A stretch of 64,000 bases of DNA. It comes from Alistipes montrealensis (GTDB lineage Bacteria; Bacteroidota; Bacteroidia; Bacteroidales; Rikenellaceae). The DNA lies in the NCBI RefSeq assembly GCF_018362775.1, contig NZ_JAGYXY010000001.1, positions 201,126 through 265,125 on the forward strand. The letters run 5' to 3'. Position numbers and translations under genes: made by a program. The notes below the pieces were generated by a model. It ran no database searches. It saw only the letters and a program-made list of their open reading frames with translations, and was not told the DNA's origin. The number at the start of each line of letters is the position of its first letter. Positions within the stretch are counted from its first letter, which is position 1. Shown piece after piece: positions 9,047-18,076 of the stretch.

Positions 9047-9451
9047 TTACTCGCTTTCTGCCGGGAGTTTGAACTCCGTAAATCCGGCCTTGACCAGCGT
9101 GTTGTACCACGCGAAGCATTTCTTGATGTCCGAAACGTGCACCCGCTCGCGGTCGTACTCGGGAAGCACCTCGGCAAATGCGGCCTTCAGGTTCTCGGGC
9201 GACTCTTTGGGGCTGATCGCCTCCTTGCCGCCCGTGTGCGCATAGATTTTGGTGAAAACGTCGGCCAGTGCAATGTCCTCGCCTTCGGTGAACATCGAAA
9301 TCTCCGTAAGGGCGCTCACCTTGGCGTTCGCCGAGGCATTCATGCGCCGTCCGTCGAGCAGCGACTCGACGATCACGCCGCGCGCAGACTGCGCCACGAA
9401 TTTATAAAGTCCGGGCTGGCCCGAGATGGCCAGAATCTCTTTCAGTTCCAT
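9047..9451 (-). CDS. DUF5606 domain protein
   Basis: Small cytoplasmic protein of 134 residues belonging to DUF5606, a family restricted largely to Bacteroidetes and of unknown function. The N-terminal MELKEILAISGQPGLYKFV segment is the recognisable family signature; the C-terminal half (VHVSDIKKCFAWYNTLVKAG) is also typical. There is no signal peptide or membrane segment. It is the last gene of a three-gene minus-strand run behind a mechanosensitive channel and a lipoprotein, 27 bases after the lipoprotein gene. The genes may be linked only by co-transcription. No function is proposed. Confidence 0.85.
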   Translation of the reverse strand: MELKEILAISGQPGLYKFVAQSARGVIVESLLDGRRMNASANAKVSALTEISMFTEGEDIALADVFTKIYAHTGGKEAISPKESPENLKAAFAEVLPEYDRERVHVSDIKKCFAWYNTLVKAGFTEFKLPAESE

Positions 9452-9478
9452 AAATTGTTATTTCTTTGTTAAAATGGG

Positions 9479-9907
9479 TTATTCGGGTTGCGTGCCGCCT
9501 TCCTCCTCTTCGTCCTCGGGAACCGTGTAGGAGCGAACCTGCGAATAGGCGGCCACGTTATAGAACGTAATGGCACGGACCTGGAAAGTCACCTTCCTGC
9601 CGCCTTTCTGTTTGGGAATCTTGCCGGAATAAGTGAACGAAGTGATTTCGGCCGAAGGAAATACCCGCGGCGAAGCGACCTTCACGTCCGAACTGTCGTC
9701 ATCGAGCATATAAACGATGTCCACACGGCTGAATCCGTATTCGCTCGTAACGGGAACCTCCACCGTAACATCCGTATCGGACTTGATCACAGCGGGATAG
9801 AAGGAAACCGGCCCGAATTCCGCCGGGGTCGTATATTCGGGTCCCTGGCTCGAATTGCAGGCAAAGAGGCTCAATGCCGCAACGAAGGTGAAGAGGCGTG
9901 TTTTCAT
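9479..9907 (-). CDS. Hypothetical lipoprotein
   Basis: A 142-residue predicted lipoprotein. The signal sequence MKTRLFTFVAALSLFAC ends in a lipobox with Cys17 as the acylated residue. The mature part is rich in beta-strand patterning (EVPVTSEYGFSRVDIVYML, KVTFQVRAITFYN), suggesting a single Ig-like or fibronectin-like sandwich, and the C terminus is a short acidic tail of glutamates. No named family was recognised. It starts 3 bases after the stop of the MscS gene and probably shares its transcript, so an envelope-stress setting is plausible but unproven. Confidence 0.75.
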   Translation of the reverse strand: MKTRLFTFVAALSLFACNSSQGPEYTTPAEFGPVSFYPAVIKSDTDVTVEVPVTSEYGFSRVDIVYMLDDDSSDVKVASPRVFPSAEITSFTYSGKIPKQKGGRKVTFQVRAITFYNVAAYSQVRSYTVPEDEEEEGGTQPE

Positions 9908-9910
9908 TTC

Positions 9911-10816
9911 TTATTCTTTTTTCACATGTACGTCCATCTGCGGGAACGGGAAACTGATGCCTGCTTTCGGCAGTTCCTTGTAGAATTGCTCGTTATGCTC
10001 GAAAAAGACGTTCCAGTAGTCGCCGTTCTTCACCCAGGCGCGGATGGAGAGATTCACCGAACTGTCGGCCAGCGCTGCGACCCACACCACCGGGGCAGGA
10101 TCGGGCATGATGCGCGAATCGGCGGCCAGCATCGAAAGGATAGCCTTGCGGGCCGCATCCACGTCGTCGCCGTAAGAGATACCCACGGTCCAGTCCACAC
10201 GGCGCAGTTCGGCAGTCGAATAGTTGTCGATGATGGCCGTGGCGATGGAGTTGTTGGGGATGTAAATCGTCTGATTGTCGGCCGTGGTGATCACCGTCGA
10301 GAAAAGTTTGATATCGCGGACCGTTCCCGACTGTCCCTGCGCCGAAATGTAGTCGCCGATGCGGTAAGGCTTCATCAGCAGGATCATCACCCCGCCGGCG
10401 AAGTTCTGGGCCGTACCGCTCAGGGCCATACCGATGGCCAGCGTAGCGGCCGACGCGACGGCGATGAGCGACGTTACGTTGACACCCAGCGTCGATACGA
10501 CGATCAGGATGAGCAGCAGCGTGAAAACCGCGCTGATGGTATTGCGCGTGAACGAGCGCAGCGACGTGTCGACATTGCGGTGCTGCATGGCGACATCGAC
10601 CACCCGGAGGATGCGGCGCACGATCCAGCGGCCTACGAAATAGATCGCCAGCGCGATAAGTACCTTAATCACGATCCAGACTGACTCGCGCAGCAGCGAC
10701 CCGACGAGTTCGCTGACATCCAGATTTACGATTCGGTTGACAGCTTCGGCGAAATGAGCCTTCTGTACGCTGTCGGGTACTATCACCGGGGCCTCAGTTG
10801 CTAAAAATGTCCACAT
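9911..10816 (-). CDS. Small-conductance mechanosensitive channel (MscS family)
   Basis: Inner-membrane channel that releases solutes on hypo-osmotic shock, 301 residues from the chosen start. Three hydrophobic segments precede the pore-lining helix GMALSGTAQNFAGGVMILLM and the beta-domain start KPYRIGDYI. IYIPNNSI in the cytoplasmic vestibule is another family hallmark. An upstream in-frame ATG at 10840 lies at or before the expected transcription start given by the -7 element at 10842-10849, so the ATG at 10816 (MWTFLATEAPV) is preferred. It is the first gene of the operon with the lipoprotein and DUF5606 genes, and it diverges from serB. Confidence 0.93.
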   Translation of the reverse strand: MWTFLATEAPVIVPDSVQKAHFAEAVNRIVNLDVSELVGSLLRESVWIVIKVLIALAIYFVGRWIVRRILRVVDVAMQHRNVDTSLRSFTRNTISAVFTLLLILIVVSTLGVNVTSLIAVASAATLAIGMALSGTAQNFAGGVMILLMKPYRIGDYISAQGQSGTVRDIKLFSTVITTADNQTIYIPNNSIATAIIDNYSTAELRRVDWTVGISYGDDVDAARKAILSMLAADSRIMPDPAPVVWVAALADSSVNLSIRAWVKNGDYWNVFFEHNEQFYKELPKAGISFPFPQMDVHVKKE

Positions 10817-10841
10817 AATTCCATTTTTTAAGTTTATCATG

Positions 10842-10849
10842 CAAAAATA
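10842..10849 (-). promoter_or_regulatory. mscS operon promoter -7 element
   Basis: TATTTTTG on the minus strand fits TAnnTTTG. Transcription would begin near 10835, which argues against the upstream ATG of the channel gene. Confidence 0.55.
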
Positions 10850-10871
10850 GCCAAAAAAAGGAGAACTTTAT

Positions 10872-10879
10872 TAACTTTG
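10872..10879 (+). promoter_or_regulatory. serB operon promoter -7 element
   Basis: TAACTTTG on the plus strand fits TAnnTTTG. It puts transcription start near 10886 and makes the ATG at 10926, rather than the TTG at 10890, the serB start. Confidence 0.6.
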
Positions 10880-10925
10880 TCTACGCTTTTTGCAGAAAGC
10901 GACGGAAAACATCACACACAACACG

Positions 10926-12149
10926 ATGCAGAACAACGTTGAAATTATCCAGATAAACATTTCGGGCGAAGATAAACCGGGCATGACCTCGTCGCTCACC
11001 GAAATCCTTGCGCGTTACGACGCCTTCATCCTCGATATCGGACAGGCCAACATCCACCAGTCGCTGACACTCGGCATCCTGATAAAAACCACGGCCGACA
11101 AGTCGGGAAGCATTATGAAAGAGTTGTTGTTCAAAGCCTCGGAACTGGGAGTCATGATCCGCTTCACGCCGATTCCCGAAGACCGCTACAACGACTGGGT
11201 AAGCCGCCAGGGCAAGAACCGCTACATCATCACCCTGCTGGGCCGCACCGTCACGGCACGCCACATCGCCCAGGTGACGAAGGTCGTAGCCGAACACGGA
11301 CTGAACATCGACGCCATCAAACGCCTTACGGGCCGCATGCCCCTCTGCGAGGACGACCGGGCCGCGAAGTCGTGCATCGAACTTTCGGTGCGCGGATCGC
11401 TCACCGACCAGGAGCGCAGCACGATGCAGGAGGGATTCATGAACCTCTCGGAGATCGGCCTCGACGTATCGTTCCAGCGGGACGACATCTACCGCCGGAG
11501 CCGCCGCCTGATCTGCTTCGACATGGATTCGACGCTGATCGAAACCGAAGTGATCGACGAACTGGCCGAGCGCGCCGGCGTGGGCGACAAGGTACGCGAG
11601 ATCACGGCCAGCGCCATGCGCGGCGAAATCGACTTCCGGGAGAGTTTTGCACAAAGGGTCGCCCTGCTGAAGGGGCTCGATGTCTCCGTTATGGAGGAGA
11701 TTGCCCGCAGTCTGCCGATCACCGAAGGGCTGGAGCGCATGATGACCATCCTCAAACGCGTGGGTTACAAAACAGCGATCCTCTCGGGCGGATTCACCTA
11801 TTTCGGCAACTACCTCCGGCAGAAATACGGCTTCGACTACGTCTATGCCAACGAACTGGAGATCGAAGACGGGCGTCTCACGGGCCGCTACGTCGGCGAA
11901 GTGGTCGACGGACGCCGCAAGGCCGAATTGCTGCGGCTGCTGTGCCAGTTCGAGGAGATCAACATCGCACAGTCGGTCGCCGTCGGCGACGGCGCCAACG
12001 ACCTGCCGATGCTTAACCTCGCGGGTCTCGGCATCGCCTTCCACGCCAAGCCCAAGGTGAAAGCCACGGCCCGGCAGTCGATCTCGACCATCGGACTGGA
12101 CGGCATCCTCTACTTCCTGGGGCTGAAAGATTCGCGCATCGAGCAGTAA
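10926..12149 (+). CDS. serB: Phosphoserine phosphatase with N-terminal ACT domains
   Basis: Last enzyme of serine biosynthesis, dephosphorylating O-phosphoserine; 407 residues. The N-terminal ~180 residues hold ACT-type regulatory domains (INISGEDKPGMTSSL and YIITLLGRTVTARHIAQV), which usually sense serine. The HAD phosphatase core begins at FDMDSTLIETEVIDE with nucleophile Asp199 and acid Asp201, followed by ILSGGFTYF and the metal-binding GDGANDLPML. The long ACT-containing form is common in Bacteroidetes. The stop codon overlaps the ATG of the next gene (TAATG), so a DUF5689 lipoprotein is translationally coupled to it. Confidence 0.96.
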   Translation: MQNNVEIIQINISGEDKPGMTSSLTEILARYDAFILDIGQANIHQSLTLGILIKTTADKSGSIMKELLFKASELGVMIRFTPIPEDRYNDWVSRQGKNRYIITLLGRTVTARHIAQVTKVVAEHGLNIDAIKRLTGRMPLCEDDRAAKSCIELSVRGSLTDQERSTMQEGFMNLSEIGLDVSFQRDDIYRRSRRLICFDMDSTLIETEVIDELAERAGVGDKVREITASAMRGEIDFRESFAQRVALLKGLDVSVMEEIARSLPITEGLERMMTILKRVGYKTAILSGGFTYFGNYLRQKYGFDYVYANELEIEDGRLTGRYVGEVVDGRRKAELLRLLCQFEEINIAQSVAVGDGANDLPMLNLAGLGIAFHAKPKVKATARQSISTIGLDGILYFLGLKDSRIEQ

Positions 12150-12913
12150 TGCGACCGCTGACGACGATCTGCGCCGCCGCGCTCCTGCTGGCCGGATGCT
12201 ACGACTCCCGCTTCGGGGAGCCGGACGGCGGCGGACGGGATCAGGTTGCGACGGAGACCATCGCCCAGTTGCGCGCCCGCTACGCGGGAACTCCCTTTAC
12301 CATTACGAGCGGCATCGTCGTCACCGGAACGGTTACGAGCAACGACCTCGCGGAAAATTTCTACCGCACGCTCTGCATCGAAGATGCTGAAGCGGGACTT
12401 GAGGTGATGGCCGGTATCGACCACCTGCACAACGACTTCCCGACAGGTTGCCATGTAATTTTGTACCTGGAGGGGCTGACCCTTGCCGAAAGCCGCGGCG
12501 TATTGCAGGTCGGGCGGCCGCCCGCCGCAGGAAGCGGCTACGCGACGGATTACCTCGGCTCCCGGGCAGCCCTGTCGGCCGTATTGGTCCGCAATGGCGA
12601 AACACTGCTCGCCGCGACTCCCGCCCTGCTCACCCTGCCTGCGCTTTCGCAGGGACGGTGCGGCACGCTGGTGCGCATCGACGGCCTGCGCTACACGCCC
12701 GAAGACCTTTCGCCCGCAACATGGGCCGGATACAAACGGTTCACCGACACGAACGGAAACACCGTCTACACTTACGTTCGCCCATATGCCCGGTTCGCCG
12801 ATGCGGAAGTACCTGCCGCGACACTCTCACTGACGGGAATCCTACAGTACGATGCGGCGGACGACGGGCGTTACATACTCAAACTCCGCGATGAAAACGA
12901 CTGCCTGTATTAG
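12149..12913 (+). CDS. DUF5689 lipoprotein, first copy
   Basis: A 254-residue lipoprotein with signal MRPLTTICAAALLLAGC (lipobox LLAGC, Cys17). The mature domain matches DUF5689: GIVVTGTVTSNDLAENFYRTLCIED near the N terminus, then a predicted OB-like beta fold and a C-terminal LRDENDCLY. Family members sit at the cell surface of Bacteroidetes, often fused to nuclease or other domains, and may bind nucleic acid or glycan; no function is established. The ATG overlaps the serB stop, and its own 3' end overlaps the next DUF5689 gene by 23 bases, so three genes are tightly coupled. Confidence 0.82.
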   Translation: MRPLTTICAAALLLAGCYDSRFGEPDGGGRDQVATETIAQLRARYAGTPFTITSGIVVTGTVTSNDLAENFYRTLCIEDAEAGLEVMAGIDHLHNDFPTGCHVILYLEGLTLAESRGVLQVGRPPAAGSGYATDYLGSRAALSAVLVRNGETLLAATPALLTLPALSQGRCGTLVRIDGLRYTPEDLSPATWAGYKRFTDTNGNTVYTYVRPYARFADAEVPAATLSLTGILQYDAADDGRYILKLRDENDCLY

Positions 12914-13682
12914 CCTGCTGTTGCTGCTGCCGGGCGGATGCGACAAGGCGACCAAACCCGAATATGTGGTCTGTCCCCCGGAATCGGAGTACTCGATCTC
13001 CTATCTCAAATCGCTTTGCGACGGGAAAAGCAGCGTCGCAATCACGCAGGACATCACCGTCTACGGATTCGTCACGGCCAACGACCTTTACGGGGAATAT
13101 GACCGGATGATCGTCGTCGAAGACAGTTCGGACGGCATTGCAATCGCCATCGACCACACGCCGCTGGCCGACCTGTTTCCGTTCGGATACATTGCGGCCG
13201 TACGCTGCAACGGGCTGACGCTATACGATTACGGCGGAAAAATACTGTTGGGAACCGCCCCCGGCGACGACGGCATAGGGCGCATTCCGCGCGACGAACT
13301 GGCGCGTTACATCCACGCCGACCCTCATGCCGGCGAAGCGCGTCCCGTGGAGCGCCTCACATTCGACGCCGTTTCGGCCCGGCACATCGACACCCGCGTC
13401 TGCTTCGAAGGGGTGCATTTCACCGAGGCGGGAAGTTGGTGCGACACCGATCCGGAAACCCACCGCACCGTCACCACCGAACGGCAGATCGCCGACGCAC
13501 AGGGCCGCACCTTCACCGTGCGGACCGCCGGAACCTGTACCTACGCAAAAGAGCCCGTACCGCAGGGTACAGGCTCCTTGTATGGAATTATCGACTATTT
13601 CGCCGGAAAATACACGTTGCGCGTCACCAACCGCGAAGCATTTTTCGCTACCGCTGCAACGCCTCCCACAGCATGTCTTTGA
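12891..13682 (+). CDS. DUF5689 lipoprotein, second copy
   Basis: A 263-residue lipoprotein starting inside the end of the previous gene. The signal peptide [17 protein letters not shown] ends in Cys17. The domain repeats the pattern of its neighbour ([25 protein letters not shown]), so the pair arose by duplication, but identity is low. The last 35 bases overlap the 3' end of convergent obgE on the other strand, and a hairpin that works as a terminator for obgE lies at 13547-13576 within this coding sequence. Function is unknown. Confidence 0.8.
   Translation: MKTTACISLLLLLPGGCDKATKPEYVVCPPESEYSISYLKSLCDGKSSVAITQDITVYGFVTANDLYGEYDRMIVVEDSSDGIAIAIDHTPLADLFPFGYIAAVRCNGLTLYDYGGKILLGTAPGDDGIGRIPRDELARYIHADPHAGEARPVERLTFDAVSARHIDTRVCFEGVHFTEAGSWCDTDPETHRTVTTERQIADAQGRTFTVRTAGTCTYAKEPVPQGTGSLYGIIDYFAGKYTLRVTNREAFFATAATPPTACL
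13547..13576 (-). terminator. obgE terminator inside the opposing DUF5689 gene
   Basis: Read on the minus strand, GAGCCTGTAC, a six-base loop and GTACGGGCTC form a ten-pair stem (one U-G wobble) followed by TTTT. The same bases on the plus strand leave a C-A mismatch and no T run, so it should act on the obgE transcript. It is about 70 bases after the obgE stop. Confidence 0.7.
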
Positions 13683-14661
13683 GCTGCTGAATATTCAGCC
13701 CCGACACCGATGATATGAAGACCGACGGCACGCCCTCGGGCAGATGGCCGCGCATCTCGGCGATCAGCCCTTCGTCGAGCATGTCGCATTTGGTAATAGC
13801 CAGCAGGCGCTCCTTGTCCAACAATTCGGGATTGTACTGCGTCAGTTCGCCCAGCAGGATGTCGTAGTCGCGGCGGATGTCGTCGCTGTCGGCCGGAATC
13901 ATGAACAGCAGTACCGAATTGCGCTCGATATGGCGCAGGAAACGGGTTCCGAGGCCGCGGCCTTCGTGCGCGCCCTCGATGATGCCCGGGATGTCGGCCA
14001 TGACGAACGATTTATGGTCGCGGACCTCGACGATGCCGAGGTTGGGCTCCAGCGTCGTAAAGGCGTAGTTAGCGATCTTGGGCTTCGCGGCCGAAACGAC
14101 CGAAAGAAGCGTCGACTTGCCCGCATTGGGGAAACCCACCAGCCCCACGTCGGCCAGCACCTTCAGTTCGAGGATGAACGTGCCTTCCTCGCCATCCTCG
14201 CCCGGCTGGGCGTAACGCGGCGTCTGGTTCGTGGCGCTCTTGAAATGCCAGTTGCCCAGACCGCCCCGGCCGCCCTTGAGCAGCACGAGTTGCTCGCCGT
14301 CGGCAGTCACCTCGCCTACGACTTCGGTCGTCGTCGTTCCATCCTCGTTTTCACAGATACGGTTAGCGACCGTACCCAGCGGAACGGGGATCACGATGTC
14401 TTTGGCATCCTTGCCCGACGAACGGGCTCCGGAACCGTGCTCGCCGTCTTCGGCGAACTGGTGACGCTGGTACTTGAGGTGGATGAGCGTCCAATACTGC
14501 TTGTCGCCCTGGAGAACAATACTGCCGCCCTTGCCGCCGTCACCGCCGTCGGGACCGCCGAACGCCACGAATTTCTCGCGGCGGAAATGCATCGAGCCGC
14601 CTCCGCCATGCCCCGAACGGGCAAATATTTTTACGTAATCTACGAAGTTCGATCCTGCCAT
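13648..14661 (-). CDS. obgE: GTPase Obg/CgtA
   Basis: Essential ribosome-assembly GTPase of 337 residues. The glycine-rich Obg fold occupies about residues 1-158 ([28 protein letters not shown]). The G domain follows, with P-loop [10 protein letters not shown], switch/G3 segment [17 protein letters not shown] and NKxD-type TKCDML. The optional C-terminal OCT domain is absent, as in many Bacteroidetes. It is transcribed alone from a promoter that sits against the leuB terminator, with a leader of about 130 bases that contains a dispersed intergenic repeat. Its 3' end overlaps the convergent DUF5689 gene. Confidence 0.97.
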   Translation of the reverse strand: MAGSNFVDYVKIFARSGHGGGGSMHFRREKFVAFGGPDGGDGGKGGSIVLQGDKQYWTLIHLKYQRHQFAEDGEHGSGARSSGKDAKDIVIPVPLGTVANRICENEDGTTTTEVVGEVTADGEQLVLLKGGRGGLGNWHFKSATNQTPRYAQPGEDGEEGTFILELKVLADVGLVGFPNAGKSTLLSVVSAAKPKIANYAFTTLEPNLGIVEVRDHKSFVMADIPGIIEGAHEGRGLGTRFLRHIERNSVLLFMIPADSDDIRRDYDILLGELTQYNPELLDKERLLAITKCDMLDEGLIAEMRGHLPEGVPSVFISSVSGLNIQQLKDMLWEALQR

Positions 14662-14708
14662 ATTTATTCATCGTTTTTGCGCTGCCGACTCTCCTTGTCG
14701 CCGCCTTC

Positions 14709-14775
14709 GGCGTCGTATACAAGTCTTAACCCTACCCCAAACGCCTCCCTCGGAAGGTACTTATCGCATGCGATG
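14709..14775 (-). repeat. Dispersed intergenic repeat, copy A
   Basis: The core (14709-14751) is nearly identical to 33526-33567: both contain GTTTGGGG and ACTTGTATACGACGCC. The outer part, with ACTTATCGCA on the plus strand, matches the third copy near 45640. Each copy carries a short hairpin on either side of the conserved middle. This copy lies in the obgE leader. Confidence 0.7.
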
Positions 14776-14801
14776 GGAATGCAGCACTGTAATTAGGACT
14801 G

Positions 14802-14809
14802 CAAAGATA
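14802..14809 (-). promoter_or_regulatory. obgE promoter -7 element
   Basis: TATCTTTG on the minus strand fits the consensus. The -33 position falls at TTTTC in the loop of the leuB terminator, so promoter and terminator are interleaved. Confidence 0.55.
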
Positions 14810-14811
14810 GT

Positions 14812-14843
14812 ACAAAAAAAGCAGACCGCGAAAAGCAGTCTGC
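14812..14843 (-). terminator. leu operon terminator
   Basis: GCAGACTGC and GCGGTCTGC pair around a five-base loop and are followed by a T7 run on the minus strand, about 25 bases after the leuB stop. Confidence 0.85.
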
Positions 14844-14868
14844 AATAACCCGTTATTTCAGAGGACCG

Positions 14869-15930
14869 TTATACGTTCGCGGCGACATAGTCTCCCACCT
14901 CCGAGGTCGAACAGGCCTTTTCGCCCGACGCCACGAGGTCCTCGGTGACGACGCCTTCGGCCAACGCCTTGTCGACGGCACGCCGCACGGCCTTGCCTTC
15001 GGCATCGAGGCCCAGGTGTTCCAACAGCATCGCAGCCGAGAGGATCGTAGCCATCGGGTTGGCGATATTCTTCCCGGCGGCCTGCGGATAAGAGCCGTGG
15101 ATCGGCTCGAAAAGGGCCACCTCGGCGCCGACGCTCGCCGAAGAGAGCATCCCCAGCGATCCGCTGATGACGCTGGCTTCATCGGTCAGGATGTCGCCGA
15201 ACATGTTTTCGGTGACGATCACGTCGAAATAAGCCGGCTGGCGGATAATCTGCATGGCGGCGTTGTCCACAAACATGAAGTCCACCGCCACATCGGGGTA
15301 TTCCCTGGCAATCCGCTGGGCCGTTTCACGCCACAGGCGCGAGGTTTCCAGCACGTTGGCCTTATCCACGACGGTCAGCTTCCGGCGGCGCGACACGGCC
15401 AGCCGGAACGCCACGTGCAGCACCCGTTCGATCTCCCCGACGGTATAGGTGCAGGTATCGAAGGCGCGTGTGCCCTCCTGGTCACGGCCTTGCGGGCGAC
15501 CGAAATAGATGCCGCCCGTCAGTTCGCGCACGCAGATGAAATCCGTACCGCGGACCACCTCCGCCCTGAGCGGCGAACGGTCGGCCAGCGCGTCGAACAG
15601 CGCCACGGGGCGCAGGTTGGCAAACAGCCCCAGCGACTTGCGCATCCGGAGCAAACCCTGCTCGGGGCGCACCTTCGCAGTGGGATCGTTGTCATATTTG
15701 GGGTCGCCGATGGCTCCGAACAGCACGGCGTCCGCCGCAAGGCAGACGGCATGCGTCTCGTCGGGATAGGGGTCGCCCGTGGCGTCGATGGCCGCAGCGC
15801 CCACCAGCGCGGGCTGATACGTGATTTTATGTCCGAACCGGGCCGCCACACGGTCCAGGACCTTGGTAGCCTCGGCGATGATTTCGGGACCGATGCCGTC
15901 ACCGGCTAAAAGAGCTATTTTAACATCCAT
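14869..15930 (-). CDS. leuB: 3-isopropylmalate dehydrogenase
   Basis: NAD-dependent oxidative decarboxylation of 3-isopropylmalate in leucine synthesis; 353 residues, the usual length. Motifs are [11 protein letters not shown] at the N terminus, [16 protein letters not shown] for substrate binding, and the metal/nucleotide region [32 protein letters not shown]. It is the last gene of the leu operon, and its ATG overlaps the stop of the second LeuA-family gene by 11 bases. The same enzyme could also serve isoleucine synthesis through citraconate/methylmalate if the neighbour is a citramalate synthase. Confidence 0.97.
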   Translation of the reverse strand: MDVKIALLAGDGIGPEIIAEATKVLDRVAARFGHKITYQPALVGAAAIDATGDPYPDETHAVCLAADAVLFGAIGDPKYDNDPTAKVRPEQGLLRMRKSLGLFANLRPVALFDALADRSPLRAEVVRGTDFICVRELTGGIYFGRPQGRDQEGTRAFDTCTYTVGEIERVLHVAFRLAVSRRRKLTVVDKANVLETSRLWRETAQRIAREYPDVAVDFMFVDNAAMQIIRQPAYFDVIVTENMFGDILTDEASVISGSLGMLSSASVGAEVALFEPIHGSYPQAAGKNIANPMATILSAAMLLEHLGLDAEGKAVRRAVDKALAEGVVTEDLVASGEKACSTSEVGDYVAANV

Positions 15931-17467
15931 TGTCGTTATAGTTTATTTCAATGATATTCAACATTTTGACAGTCGCCTTGATGGCGGCCTCCGTCTGGTC
16001 GGCGTCCAGTCCGCGGGTCTTGAATTCGCGCCCGTCCATCTCCCAGGTGATGATCGTCTGCACGAAGGCGTCGGTACGGCCTCCCGGCGGGATCGAAACG
16101 GTATAGTCGCGCAGCATCGGAAACTCGCGTTCGAGCTGATGCTTGTAGATTTGCCGTAGGGCCCGCATGAAGGCGTCGTACTGGCCGTCGCCCGCCGAGG
16201 TCTGCTCGTATTCCCGGCCGTGGATTTCGATCCGAAGCGTCGCGACGGGATGCAGTCCCTGCGCAAGCGAAAGGCTGTAATTGAGAATCCGAACCGGATT
16301 TTCGACCTGGTCGTAGCGCAGCACGTCGGCAATGATGTAGGGAAGATCCTCGGCTGTCACCTGCTCCTTCTTGTCGCTCAGTTCGACCACCCGCTCGGTC
16401 ACCTTGCGCATGGCCGCCTCGTCGAGGTCGATGCCCAGGGCTTCGAGGTTCTTCAGGATATTGGCCTTGCCCGAAGTCTTGCCCAGGGCGTATTCGCGGA
16501 CCCGACCGAAACGTTCGGGCAGCAATTCGTTGAAGTAGAGGTTATTCTTATTGTCGCCGTCGGCATGAATACCCGCGCACTGCGTGAAGACACTTGCGCC
16601 GACGATCGGGCGGTTTGCGGGAATACGGATGCCCGTATAAGTCTCGACCGTCCGGCTGGCGCGGTTGATCTTCGTCTCGTCGATGCCCGTCGTACGCCCC
16701 AGCCGGTCGTGCAGCACGGCCACGGTACTCGACAGCGGCGCATTGCCGGCACGCTCGCCCAGCCCGTTGACGGTGACGTGGACGCCGTGGAAGCCGGCCT
16801 TCACGGCGGCAGCCGTATTGGCCACAGCAAGGTCGTAGTCGTTGTGGGCATGGAAATCAAAATGCAACGCCGGATAGCGCTGCACCAAATCGCGGCAAAA
16901 ACGTTCGGTGTCGTAGGGATCGAGGACGCCCAGCGTATCGGGGCACATGAAACGGCAGACCGGGGCGTCGGCCAGGCCGTCGAGCATCGCATAGACGTAA
17001 CCGGGCGAATGACGCATGCCGTTCGACCAGTCTTCGAGGTAGAGGTTCACCTTCATCCCGCGTTCGACAGCCATGCCGATCGTGGCCCGTACGTCGTCGA
17101 GATGCTGCTGCGGGGTGCGGCGCAACTGGCCGAGGCAATGTTTCTCCGAACCTTTGGCCAGCAGGTTGACCACACGGCATCCGGCATCCCCGAGCCAATC
17201 GAGCGACAACCCGCCGTCGATGAACCCCAGCGCCTCCACGCGGTCGGTATAGCCCTTGTCAGCGGCCCAGTCGGCAATGGTGCGCACGGCCTGCTGTTCG
17301 CCCTGCGAGACCCGTGCCGAAGCGATTTCGATACGGCTGACGCGCAGTTCCTCCAGCAACAGCCGGGCGATGGAGAGTTTTTCACGGGCGTTGAAGGAAA
17401 CGCCCGAGGTTTGCTCGCCGTCGCGCAGCGTGGTATCCATTATTTCAACCGGGAGAAGCATCGGCAC
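15920..17467 (-). CDS. Second LeuA-family acyltransferase (2-isopropylmalate or citramalate synthase)
   Basis: A DRE-TIM metallolyase of 515 residues that condenses acetyl-CoA with a 2-oxoacid. [16 protein letters not shown] opens the barrel, [16 protein letters not shown] carries the metal-binding HxH, and [13 protein letters not shown] is the conserved glycine motif; a C-terminal LeuA regulatory (dimer) domain is present. It differs clearly from the authentic LeuA at 19455 and lies between leuD and leuB, the arrangement seen in Bacteroides. A citramalate synthase feeding isoleucine synthesis is likely because LeuCD and LeuB can process citramalate, but a second isopropylmalate synthase cannot be excluded by reading. 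Confidence 0.85.
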   Translation of the reverse strand: MPMLLPVEIMDTTLRDGEQTSGVSFNAREKLSIARLLLEELRVSRIEIASARVSQGEQQAVRTIADWAADKGYTDRVEALGFIDGGLSLDWLGDAGCRVVNLLAKGSEKHCLGQLRRTPQQHLDDVRATIGMAVERGMKVNLYLEDWSNGMRHSPGYVYAMLDGLADAPVCRFMCPDTLGVLDPYDTERFCRDLVQRYPALHFDFHAHNDYDLAVANTAAAVKAGFHGVHVTVNGLGERAGNAPLSSTVAVLHDRLGRTTGIDETKINRASRTVETYTGIRIPANRPIVGASVFTQCAGIHADGDNKNNLYFNELLPERFGRVREYALGKTSGKANILKNLEALGIDLDEAAMRKVTERVVELSDKKEQVTAEDLPYIIADVLRYDQVENPVRILNYSLSLAQGLHPVATLRIEIHGREYEQTSAGDGQYDAFMRALRQIYKHQLEREFPMLRDYTVSIPPGGRTDAFVQTIITWEMDGREFKTRGLDADQTEAAIKATVKMLNIIEINYNDNGC

Positions 17468-17470
17468 AGC

Positions 17471-18064
17471 CTATTTGCGTGCGGCTTCGAAGGCCCCGAT
17501 CTGGTCTGCGATGCTGCGCAGGTAGTCCACGTCGTCGTAACCGTTCTCGAGACAGCGCTTTTTGTAGGCGTCGATCTCGAACCCTTCGCTGCGACCGTTC
17601 GAAGCGATCGTCAGGATCTGGTTGTCCAGGTCGACGGTGAACTGCGCCGCCGGATTACGGCGGATTTCGTCGAAAACAGCCTTGAGAAACTCCTCGCTGA
17701 CACGGATAGGCAGCAACCCGGTATTCAGGGCGTTGTTGCGGAAGATGTCGGCGAAGAAACTCGACACCACGACACGGAATCCGTAGTCGGCGATGGCCCA
17801 GGCAGCGTGCTCGCGCGAACTGCCGCAACCGAAATTGCGCCCTGCTACGAGGATTTTGCCTTCGTAGCGCGAATCGTTGAGCGGGAATGCGGCGATGGGC
17901 TGCCCCGCAGCGTCGTAACGCCAGTCGCGGAAGAGGTTGTCGCCGAATCCTTTGCGCTCGGTGGCTTTCAGGAAGCGCGCCGGAATGATCTGGTCGGTAT
18001 CTATATTTTCCACCTCGACGGGAACGGCCCCCGAGGTAAAAGTTACAAATTTGGGAATTGCCAT
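17471..18064 (-). CDS. leuD: 3-isopropylmalate dehydratase small subunit
   Basis: Small subunit of the isopropylmalate isomerase, 197 residues. [19 protein letters not shown] and [17 protein letters not shown] are the swivelling-domain motifs that complete the aconitase-type active site with LeuC. The coding region begins 12 bases after leuC, and the second LeuA-family gene begins 3 bases after its stop. The protein is soluble and cytoplasmic, with no unusual features. Confidence 0.97.
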   Translation of the reverse strand: MAIPKFVTFTSGAVPVEVENIDTDQIIPARFLKATERKGFGDNLFRDWRYDAAGQPIAAFPLNDSRYEGKILVAGRNFGCGSSREHAAWAIADYGFRVVVSSFFADIFRNNALNTGLLPIRVSEEFLKAVFDEIRRNPAAQFTVDLDNQILTIASNGRSEGFEIDAYKKRCLENGYDDVDYLRSIADQIGAFEAARK

Positions 18065-18076
18065 AGTCTTACTGGT

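Noticed and set aside
14763..14774. Perfect 12-base palindrome ATCGCATGCGAT in the obgE leader
   Set aside because: Palindromes of this length are expected several times by chance in 64 kb, and this one is part of the dispersed repeat rather than an independent operator.
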